In this document: positions 1 to 6,194 of the stretch, piece by piece
How the letters are laid out: each line of letters starts with the position of its first letter
Position numbering within the stretch: the first letter of the stretch is position 1
NCBI GenBank assembly: GCA_937900125.1
Contig: CALCEK010000023.1
Span: 1-12,665 of the forward strand
DNA from: an uncultured Treponema sp.
Lineage (GTDB): Bacteria; Spirochaetota; Spirochaetia; Treponematales; Treponemataceae
DNA: 12,665 bases
Direction: 5' to 3'
Notes under the pieces: model-generated
The model's input: the letters and a program-made list of their open reading frames with translations, nothing else
What the model was told of the DNA's origin: nothing
Databases searched by the model: none
Program-made: the position numbers and the translations under genes

Positions 1-728
1 GCACCTATTTTAATTTTTTCTTGCTCATTCACATATCCAGTCGGAATATTCATCACTCGGAAGTCATTATCAGAAGTGATTTCGACTCGGCCGCCACCGG
101 GATAAGAGTTCTTAATAAAAAACCCATCCCATGTCACAGCAAAATGAGCTTTATCTAAAATATCATCTAAACTTTGTGCCTTAAAAGCATCATTTTTAAT
201 ACCATAAAGACCATACTGGTCAAAACGAACAAAAGTTTGTAAATCATATGGAGTGGTCGTATCATTTTCGTTAAGTTTAAAAGCACTAAGCCCCGACTTA
301 TCCCAACGAAAACTCGGATTCTCTTGATTACCAATAATTACTTCATTAGTATTAAGAGTTCCAGTATAAACCATTGAGATATTAATGCCTTGACCATCTA
401 TTACAGTAGAATAAGTTTCACCACCATTAGAAGAAACGCTTATACCCTTACTAGTTATTATAACACGATTAGCTTGATTTAACAAATTTTGAACAAGAAT
501 AACATCATCTTTAACTATAACGGATCCATCGCTAGTTAAAGAATATTCTTTACCGCCTAAATTAGTAAGAGAATTAGCCAATACGTTTTGGTTAATCGTA
601 CCATTAGCATCTAATATAGAACTGGTCTTCGCATAAGTGGCCTCATTATATTCAACTTTTTGGACAGTAGCGCCGATTCTTTGAAAGAAATCTTCAAATT
701 GAGTTTTATAATTTTGTGTATAAATTAG
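1..728 (-). pseudogene. Phage tail / minor structural protein fragment (runs off left edge)
   Basis: The minus strand is open from 728 to the window edge (about 242 codons) and reads as a phage tail-fibre or tail-endopeptidase-type structural protein. Readable landmarks from its N-terminal side are NYKTQFEDFFQRI, then ANRVIITSKGISVSSNGGET, then TGTLNTNEV, then PSFRWDKSGLSAF, then TFVRFDQYGLYGI, then FAVTWDGFFI. This order (serial 'I.T..GI..S.DGG.T', 'TGTLNT..V', 'SFRWD..GL.A', 'FVRFDQYG.YG') is what I know from minor structural proteins of Firmicutes siphophages. No ATG precedes the homologous part: the frame is closed by TAA at 729-731, only three codons before the first phage-like residues, so the 5' part is missing. 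No other phage gene is in view. It may be a prophage remnant, an inserted fragment or a chimeric join. The family call is from memory of the motif order, not from a search. Confidence 0.6.
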
Positions 729-838
729 TTATTACTCCAAAACCAGGATTATTTCCGGGAAAGTAATTTCGAAAAAGTAATTCTGTTTTCTTTAAAGTTG
801 CTTAAAACAGCAATAGCAGCAATATGATGGTTATAAAT
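729..838. other. Unassigned spacer between two broken frames
   Basis: This 110-base stretch lies between the phage-like fragment and the DUF285-like frame. Beyond the TAA at 839-841 the upstream gene's frame stays open for 29 codons (838 to 752, starting IYNHHIAAIAVLSNF) until a TAA at 749-751. A second minus frame reads RNYFPGNNPGFGVITNLYTKL and stops in the phage fragment. Both look protein-like, so this may be the decayed or frameshifted 3' end of the neighbouring gene, or a third joined piece. I see no promoter or terminator here. Confidence 0.3.
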
Positions 839-1888
839 TTATTCCCACCAATATTTCGTATGTAATGGTACGATAGCCATATTTTTTTCTCTCTGTTCTT
901 TTTCTTCTTTTGCTCCTCTCGGATGTTCTATTATATCTGACGACATGCTATACATAAGTTTCAAAATTCTTGTCAATGATGTTGTTGGAATAATTCGAAG
1001 ATGTTGTACAACAGTATATGGAGGTTTTCTAAACATGTGATTAATAGATCTCAATATTTCTGTAATTTCATCTCTCTCTATTATATCCGGTTCTTCATAT
1101 TCTTTTAGGATATTAGAAAAACTCGTTTTCCATTGATCGATTTTATCGAAATTACAAAGTTGGAACATTGCCTCAACTGAAATAATATTAATCATTTTCC
1201 ATCCAGAAAAATTTACGTCTTTCGCATATTTACAATTATTAAGCATATAACTCATATCAGTGACTCCGTGTTTATCTTCAATTAAATCTACTTGTATTTT
1301 ATTTGCATCTCTATTATTCCAATATTCTGAAATTAATGGTCCTTTATATATTACTTTTTTATTTTCTCCTTCTAAACATGAAATTACCATAGAAATATTA
1401 TCTTTATTATTTTCTACAAAGACTGGATCAAATAATTTAACTCTTCTATCAAATTGTTTGCCAGGAATTTCATATAGAATTGTTGCTTTATTACCATGTG
1501 CATAAGTTTTTTCGTTTTCTTTTTTTTCTCCAGCTTGTATAGCTTCATTAATTGGTGTATAAATTTGATTAAAAATAAGATTCACTTGCTTATCGATGAA
1601 ATTTGGCTCTTTAAATTTTTTTTCGATTTCTTCTTTTATGTCTAATTGGTCATTTAACAATTTCATTTCTTTAAATAAATCATTTTCGAACAATGTTTTA
1701 TTCTTCAAATTTTTTAATAGTTGATAATTAAATTGTTTAGCTTTAAATCTTCTTATTATGGTTTTTTGTATCATAATATGACTATTTAAATAATTATCAA
1801 TAGTGTTTATTATTTTATCAAATAAGAGTCTAGCATTTTCAATAAAATCAATTAATATCTTGTTTTGTTCATCAGCATTTTCTTCCAA
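839..1888 (-). CDS. DUF285/BspA-like protein, AT-rich, protist-like; probably a fragment
   Basis: A 349-residue frame from a TTG at 1886-1888 to TAA at 839-841. No Shine-Dalgarno was found, and the frame is open upstream without any start codon to 1966 (375 codons in all), so TTG is only a nominal start and the true 5' end is probably missing. Residues 1-130 are charged and predicted helical or coiled. Around 150-200 comes a beta-rich stretch with 'VKLFDPVFVENNKDN'. Around 208-250 is 'VTDMSYMLNNCKYAKDVNFSG' extended by a second degenerate unit, the signature of BspA-type DUF285 repeats. The lead-in 'V.LF...FV.NNK.N' plus 'VTDMSYM' recalls proteins of trichomonads and ciliates more than bacterial ones. 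'KPPYTVVQHL' near 290 faintly recalls PPP4R2, which I would not rely on. Composition is more AT-rich than the genes to the right. Function unknown; origin outside the spirochaete genome is an inference. Confidence 0.5.
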   Translation of the reverse strand: MEENADEQNKILIDFIENARLLFDKIINTIDNYLNSHIMIQKTIIRRFKAKQFNYQLLKNLKNKTLFENDLFKEMKLLNDQLDIKEEIEKKFKEPNFIDKQVNLIFNQIYTPINEAIQAGEKKENEKTYAHGNKATILYEIPGKQFDRRVKLFDPVFVENNKDNISMVISCLEGENKKVIYKGPLISEYWNNRDANKIQVDLIEDKHGVTDMSYMLNNCKYAKDVNFSGWKMINIISVEAMFQLCNFDKIDQWKTSFSNILKEYEEPDIIERDEITEILRSINHMFRKPPYTVVQHLRIIPTTSLTRILKLMYSMSSDIIEHPRGAKEEKEQREKNMAIVPLHTKYWWE

Positions 1889-1967
1889 ATCTCTAACATA
1901 TTGTTTACTGATTATTAAATCATTAAAATTTTCAATATCATGCTTTTCATCATGTTCTTTTTTGCTT

Positions 1968-2204
1968 TATGATACCGTTACTTTTGTAAATAATACTTAC
2001 AGTGATGTGTACATTGTTGTTACTCCAACTAATGCAGAAGATAATTCTTCTTTTTACCTATACTATGGTAAAGAGCATGATGTTAAGTATTCAAGTACTG
2101 TGTCTTATTATAAGTTTAATTGGGAAGCTTATGCTACAACTCATGCAGGAACTACCATTTATTACTCTACCTCTAACTCTGGCAAAACAATTACTTTCTA
2201 CTAA
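1968..2204 (+). pseudogene. C-terminal fragment of a secreted-type protein, 5' end lost
   Basis: From about 1968 the plus strand reads 78 codons (YDTVTFVNNTYSDVYIVV through NSGKTITFY) to TAA at 2202-2204. The open frame upstream of 1968 is only the antisense of the neighbouring minus-strand gene. No ATG/GTG/TTG with a ribosome site initiates it, so the fragment lacks its N-terminus. It is rich in Ser, Thr, Tyr and Asn with alternating hydrophobic residues, consistent with a beta-sandwich or adhesin-type surface domain, and similar in style to the Ser/Tyr-rich lipoprotein at 7730-8938, though I cannot align the two. The 63 bases between its stop and the next ribosome site show no clear terminator. 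Family unknown. Confidence 0.45.
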
Positions 2205-2279
2205 AAAGTATCAGAGTCTGGGCATTCCCTCAAAATGACTGATTTTCTTGTTAAAAGATTTGCTTAAAATGGAGGTTTT

Positions 2280-3446
2280 GTGAGAGGACATTTTTTTGCA
2301 CTGTTTTGTTTTTCGCTTTTGCCGATTTTTGTTTCTTGCGTAAGTACGCGCGTTTATGTTCGTACAAATGATGAGGTTTACGAAGATGAGGTTTTAATTT
2401 CTAAAACGTATAAAGAAACCTTAGAAGGAAAAGAAAAGCAAGCTCAGAAAACGTTTTATCACGACCTTTCAAATGCGGGATTTATTGTTACCGACAGCAA
2501 AGAAAGTTTTTCCTCAAAAGGAAATACCGAAAAAGCGGTTGTCAAAAAAACAGCTCATTCTTTTACGGCAGAACGATCATCGGATTCTAAATCAAGTTTA
2601 GATACGATTGTTTTTTCGCTTATAGAAACTGTTTCAACTTATACTTTTATTGATGACGGGGGCGAGTTTTCTTCATCAATTTCTTACACAACTAATTGCA
2701 TTGGAAAGAAAAGTTGCAAAATTGACAAAACAGGAAAAATTGTTTCGGGAGAGGGAACTTCTAGCGGTTTTACGGGCGACACTTTTTCTGCACAAGATGA
2801 AGAATTGTTTTTGAGTGTGCTTTCGCTCAGTATGGATTCCATTGCGGGAAAAACCAGCGATAAAATTGTTGAAGCTGCTGGTAAAAGTTACAAAACTTCA
2901 GAAAAAATAGAAGAAATCAGCGTGGAAAGTTATCCGAACGGTGAATATATTTTCTATTCGATTGCAGGAAAACCCTTTGTTATTTTAGGTTCTAGCTTGT
3001 GGAATTTGATAAAGTGTTTAGGTTATGCTTTTTACAATTTTTCGGGAGGCTACAGTTTGCTTAGTGGAACTTTGCCAGAGGGAATGTCACCATGGAAAAT
3101 GCCAAGTATTAAAACGGCACAACAAAAATTCAGTCAGGCAAAAGAAGCAAATAAAATTAAATATTACCCTGAATATCATTTGCCGTTTACAAACAACACA
3201 ATAAAAGTGCAAACAGTCGAACAGGAATCGTTAGCAGCGTTTATAACTGCGGAAAATGTTGAAGTTAAACGGACAACAATAGATGTTTTAAAAAATACGC
3301 TTTCTGTGCAAAAGTCCGTTTCTTCGGACGCAACGTATACAGCGGGTGTTGTTGGAGTAATTGGAACTGCGGTAACAATTCCAGTTTCTGTGGTAACTTG
3401 GATTGGTGGTGCGGGAGTTGCGGTGCTTAGCAAAATATATCAATAG
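2280..3446 (+). CDS. Treponemal-type lipoprotein with C-terminal hydrophobic segment
   Basis: 388 residues starting at GTG; GGAGG at 2271-2275 lies four bases upstream and an in-frame TAA at 2265-2267 excludes any earlier start. Residues 1-19 form a signal peptide ending PIFVS with Cys20 as the lipidation site. Phe at -3 is off the E. coli consensus but acceptable for spirochaetes. The mature part is Ser/Thr/Lys-rich up to about 130, has a Cys pair at 140 and 146 that could form a disulfide, a moderately hydrophobic stretch at 232-262, and a Gly/Val-rich segment at 354-384 long enough to cross a membrane or pack as a helical hairpin, leaving only SKIYQ after it. I recognise no domain. It precedes the LPP20 pair on the same strand but is separated by 99 bases holding a hairpin, so it may be its own transcription unit. 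An outer-membrane periplasmic-face lipoprotein is the simplest reading. Confidence 0.75.
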   Translation: MRGHFFALFCFSLLPIFVSCVSTRVYVRTNDEVYEDEVLISKTYKETLEGKEKQAQKTFYHDLSNAGFIVTDSKESFSSKGNTEKAVVKKTAHSFTAERSSDSKSSLDTIVFSLIETVSTYTFIDDGGEFSSSISYTTNCIGKKSCKIDKTGKIVSGEGTSSGFTGDTFSAQDEELFLSVLSLSMDSIAGKTSDKIVEAAGKSYKTSEKIEEISVESYPNGEYIFYSIAGKPFVILGSSLWNLIKCLGYAFYNFSGGYSLLSGTLPEGMSPWKMPSIKTAQQKFSQAKEANKIKYYPEYHLPFTNNTIKVQTVEQESLAAFITAENVEVKRTTIDVLKNTLSVQKSVSSDATYTAGVVGVIGTAVTIPVSVVTWIGGAGVAVLSKIYQ

Positions 3447-3448
3447 TT

Positions 3449-3513
3449 GGAATCTCTAAAAACCTAAAGTCTAAAGACTAACGACTTAAGTCTTTAAACT
3501 TTTTGTTTTTAGA
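3449..3513 (+). terminator. Nested inverted repeat / probable terminator after the lipoprotein gene
   Basis: Two bases after the stop, an outer stem TCTAAAAAC (3455-3463) pairs with GTTTTTAGA (3505-3513), nine perfect pairs. Inside it AAAGACT (3473-3479) pairs with AGTCTTT (3489-3495), followed by T-rich TTTTTGTTTTT. The left edge GGAATCTCTAAAAA (3449-3462) recurs exactly at 8939-8952. Termination after this gene is likely, though the AT-rich stems would be weak. Confidence 0.5.
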
Positions 3514-3545
3514 AGTAGCAAAATAAATTTTTTTGGAGGACAATT

Positions 3546-4112
3546 ATGAAGAAAATTGTTGGTGGTGTTTTGGCTGCACTTTTGCTTGTTGCAGGATTTA
3601 CAGGTTGTGCAAGCACAAAAAATAATGCTAATGCGTTAGGCGGTGTAGCACAGGCTCAAAAAAGTGGATTACCAGCTTGGGCGTATTATGGATGCACATT
3701 CACTTCTAAAGAAGCAGATGGATTTTTAGCTAATTACAAACCTTCTGATTCTGGACTTTTTGCCGAAGGAGAAGCTTTGCGCGCTGACGCAAGAACAAGT
3801 CAAATTGCAGCACGCCTTGATGCCCGTGCAAATCTTGCTTCTTTTGTAAAAACAGAAGCGGCTCGGTATGCGGCAGACAATGGTTTAAGTACCGACCAAG
3901 TAAATGTTGAAGAAATTGACCAAATCTTAGTTGGCTCTCGCATTGTTGATTCTGTAAAAGGTCCAGATGACACTTATTATGTTTTAATGTTCATTTCTGA
4001 TAAAGACCTAAAAGAAAGTGCAAAACAAAGTCCTACTTTAAAAAATCTAATTGACGCTATTACCGCAGAGCGTCTTGAAGAATTGTACGAAGAAGCAAAA
4101 ACTTCAGAGTAA
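3546..4112 (+). CDS. LPP20-family outer-membrane lipoprotein (first paralogue)
   Basis: 188 residues; the ATG is preceded by GGAGGA at 3535-3540 with ideal spacing. The signal peptide is residues 1-20 (KK then an Ala/Leu/Val core, ending AGFTG) with Cys21 lipidated, a good lipobox. After a short linker comes an LPP20 domain: 'GLPAWA' at 41-46, a 'FAEGEALRADARTSQIAARLDARANLASFV' type helix region at 72-101 (small residue plus 'A.R.DARANL'), and the closing strand 'YYVLMFISD' at 144-152 after 'GSRIVDS' at 130-136. The last 30 residues are a charged helix absent from the neighbour. LPP20 proteins sit on the periplasmic side of the outer membrane; FlgP, a relative, shapes the flagellar outer-membrane disc. 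This one's partner is unknown. It is followed by a terminator and then by its paralogue, suggesting this abundant-looking lipoprotein can be made separately. Confidence 0.85.
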   Translation: MKKIVGGVLAALLLVAGFTGCASTKNNANALGGVAQAQKSGLPAWAYYGCTFTSKEADGFLANYKPSDSGLFAEGEALRADARTSQIAARLDARANLASFVKTEAARYAADNGLSTDQVNVEEIDQILVGSRIVDSVKGPDDTYYVLMFISDKDLKESAKQSPTLKNLIDAITAERLEELYEEAKTSE

Positions 4113-4124
4113 AATGAATTTTCT

Positions 4125-4169
4125 AAGCGGCTCTGTTTTGTCTCCTTGTTTTGCAGAGTCGCTTTTTTT
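4125..4169 (+). terminator. Rho-independent terminator between the two LPP20 genes
   Basis: AAGCGGCTCTG (4125-4135) pairs with CAGAGTCGCTT (4154-4164) through 11 positions with one G-U pair, and a run of seven T follows from 4163. It begins 12 bases after the first LPP20 stop and ends 19 bases before the next start. It would cut or reduce transcription into the downstream genes unless these have their own promoter; I could not pick a promoter in the remaining space. Confidence 0.8.
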
Positions 4170-4188
4170 AGCCAAAAAAGGAATTTTT

Positions 4189-4614
4189 ATGCAAAAGTTT
4201 TTTCCTAAAAATATCGTGTTAATGGCAGTTTTTTTGCTTTTATCGTGTGCAAGTGCAAGACAAAAAAATATTGTTACCAGTCCAGAAAATCTTGCGCAAA
4301 TAGAAAAAAACAAAAAAGAAAAATTGCCGCTTTGGGTTGATTGTAATTTTAAAAGTTCAGAAAGTGCCTTGTTTTTAAAAAATTATTCTGGGGAAAAAGG
4401 ATTTTATGCTTCTGGAAAAGGCGATTCTCATGTGAATGCTCGTATAAATGCTAGAAGAAATTTAATTGATTTTTGCAAAGAGCAGGATAGTACGCAAGAT
4501 GTAGAAGTGCAACAAATTTTTGCTTCGCGGATAATTGACAGTTTTATAGATGAAAATGGAATATCGTATATTTTGATTTTTATTTCTGAGCGCGATGCTA
4601 GAAAAAGTTTTTAG
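4189..4614 (+). CDS. LPP20-family lipoprotein (second paralogue)
   Basis: 141 residues from ATG at 4189, chosen over an in-frame upstream ATG at 4051 because the earlier start lies inside the preceding gene while 4189 has AAGGA six bases upstream and opens directly on a signal peptide. Residues 1-19 end LLLS with Cys20 lipidated. The mature part aligns with the preceding gene: 'LPLWV' at 46-50 for LPAWA, 'FYASGKGDSHVNARINARRNL' region at 72-92 for the FAEGEALRAD...ARANL helix, 'ASRIIDS' at 112-118 for GSRIVDS and 'YILIFISERD' at 127-136 for YVLMFISDKD. It lacks the charged C-terminal tail. Clear tandem duplication followed by divergence. It stops eight bases before the next gene and the AGG that would serve that gene overlaps its stop, so the two are probably translationally coupled. 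Confidence 0.85.
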   Translation: MQKFFPKNIVLMAVFLLLSCASARQKNIVTSPENLAQIEKNKKEKLPLWVDCNFKSSESALFLKNYSGEKGFYASGKGDSHVNARINARRNLIDFCKEQDSTQDVEVQQIFASRIIDSFIDENGISYILIFISERDARKSF

Positions 4615-4622
4615 GTTTGCCC

Positions 4623-6194
4623 ATGGTAAAAAAACATTTGTATAAGAATTTATTTTTTTGTTTTACACTTTTAATTTTTCTTTCTAAAAGCGTGCGTATG
4701 GCATATTCGGAAAGCGTACAAGATGCGTCTTCTAAGGCTATTGCAGAACGGCTTTTGTATTCTATATTTGATTCCAATCTTCCAAACGAATTTGAACTTT
4801 TAGTTTTGACTCCAAAACCGCAATTTACTTTGCAAAAAAGCGACGAATCAAATTTAGAAAATATCCAAAAATCCCTCATAAAAAATTTTAACACCTATTC
4901 TGGAATTACGGCATTTTCTGATTCAGACGCGGAAGAAAAAATTTTCCTCATGTTAAATTCAACGAGCGTAAATCGCAAAACAAAAGAAGAGTTTGAAACA
5001 ATTTTAGAGCGCACAAAATACGCTGCAATTTCTACAATTCACAAATCAAACGGCGCATTTTATTTGTGGATTTCTTTTTTTAATCTTGAAACTTTGGAGC
5101 GATTGGCTTTTGCAAAAAGTGCAAATTACGAAACTTTGCAGGCTTTGTATTCCGATTTTGGCGCAACGGAAGAAGTTGTTTCTTCTTTGTGCCGAACTTT
5201 AAAATTTGATCAAACGGAAATTGCAGATTTTTCATCTGGGGCGGATTCTGAAAATTTGGAAGATAACACGGAGCGGCTTCAGCTTTCTTCTGACGCAGAT
5301 GCCGCCTACGGTCGGGGCGAATATAAGGAAGCGTTAAAACTTTTTAAAAAGGCGGCAAACAAAGGCGATTCTTACGCGCTAAAACGTTGCGGTGATATGT
5401 ACTTTTTAGGAGAAGGCACTGGGAAAAGTTATTCTTCCGCTCTTTCTTATTACAAAAAGGCTGCGGCAAAAAATAATGTGGAAGCGCAAACAATTCTTGG
5501 CATTATGTACGAAAATGGTTTTGGCACAAAACAAAATTATGCTTTTGCGGCAATTTGGTATGAACGGGCTTCAAGAAAAAATGCGGTTGCGCAAAACAAT
5601 CTTGGTGTTATGTACGAAAACGCAAAAGGTCTTGTTCAAGATTACAACAAAGCTTTTTCGCTTTATTCGAGCGCGGCAAAAAAAGGAATTGTAGAAGCTA
5701 ACAATAATCTTGGCGTTTTATTTGAAACTGGGCGCGGAACAGTAGCCGATGCCGCTAAGGCATTTGAACTTTACAAAGAAGCAGCCGATAAAGGAAACTT
5801 AGAAGCTCTTTGCAATTTGGCAATCCTTTTTGAAACTGGAAAAGGCACAACTCAAAATTACAATCAGGCTGCAAATTATTACAAGCAGGCTTCGGATTTA
5901 GGAAGCACGATTGCGCAAAACAATTTGGGCATTTTGTATAACAATGGGCGTGGTGTTTCGCGCGATGTAAAACAAGCAAAAAGTCTTTGGGAAAGCGCAA
6001 AAAAACAAGGCGACATTTTAGCGGCAAACAATCTTTCACTTTTAAATGGAGAATCAAAAACAGCGGTGTCAGGTTATTCGCGGGCAGAAGTTGGATATAC
6101 AAATGGAACGTCTTCTAGCATAAAAGAAATAACTTTGGTTTCTAACGCGAATTTTGAAAACGCAAAAGAGGAGGCTTCTGATGCAGAAAAATAA
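4623..6194 (+). CDS. Exported protein: CsgG/FlgO-like N-domain plus Sel1 repeats
   Basis: 523 residues from ATG 4623; a TTG two codons earlier is possible, but ATG is better spaced from the weak AGG at 4613-4615. A basic start and hydrophobic core at 10-24 form a signal peptide, probably cleaved near residue 29. Residues 35-195 look like the alpha/beta fold shared by CsgG, FlgO and TolB-N type proteins: a helix ending in 'IQKSLIKNFNTYSGI', then 'YAAISTIHKSNGAFYLWISFFNLETLE' with the usual strand-turn-strand, then a closing helix; this is pattern inference. Residues 227-476 hold a TPR-like lead-in and about six Sel1 units of 35-36 residues (motif AQ.NLG.MYENG.G..Q.Y..A..YY..AA) near 249, 286, 321, 356, 392 and 428. 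The tail is Ser-rich. Sel1 arrays bind protein partners, so a periplasmic scaffold is likely. It overlaps the next gene by 14 bases. Confidence 0.85.
   Translation: MVKKHLYKNLFFCFTLLIFLSKSVRMAYSESVQDASSKAIAERLLYSIFDSNLPNEFELLVLTPKPQFTLQKSDESNLENIQKSLIKNFNTYSGITAFSDSDAEEKIFLMLNSTSVNRKTKEEFETILERTKYAAISTIHKSNGAFYLWISFFNLETLERLAFAKSANYETLQALYSDFGATEEVVSSLCRTLKFDQTEIADFSSGADSENLEDNTERLQLSSDADAAYGRGEYKEALKLFKKAANKGDSYALKRCGDMYFLGEGTGKSYSSALSYYKKAAAKNNVEAQTILGIMYENGFGTKQNYAFAAIWYERASRKNAVAQNNLGVMYENAKGLVQDYNKAFSLYSSAAKKGIVEANNNLGVLFETGRGTVADAAKAFELYKEAADKGNLEALCNLAILFETGKGTTQNYNQAANYYKQASDLGSTIAQNNLGILYNNGRGVSRDVKQAKSLWESAKKQGDILAANNLSLLNGESKTAVSGYSRAEVGYTNGTSSSIKEITLVSNANFENAKEEASDAEK

Noticed and set aside
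1020..1080. PPP4R2-like motif (KPPYTVVQHL) as evidence for a phosphatase regulator
   Set aside because: The resemblance is limited to about ten residues and the rest of the protein does not follow the family.
1260..1505. Plus-strand open frame of 81 codons inside the DUF285-like gene
   Set aside because: It is antisense to a longer coherent frame, has no ribosome site and no recognisable domain.
4051..4188. Upstream in-frame ATG extending the second LPP20 gene by 46 residues
   Set aside because: It lies inside the first LPP20 gene and crosses the terminator, whereas ATG 4189 has a ribosome site and opens directly on a signal peptide.
5370..6050. Possible tandem DNA repeat or CRISPR-like periodicity
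   Set aside because: The roughly 108-base period comes from the Sel1 protein repeats; the DNA units are diverged and there are no conserved repeats with unique spacers.
6154..6180. Earlier start for the PEGA barrel protein
   Set aside because: GAGGAGG at 6168-6174 points to ATG 6181, and the shorter form starts with a proper signal peptide.
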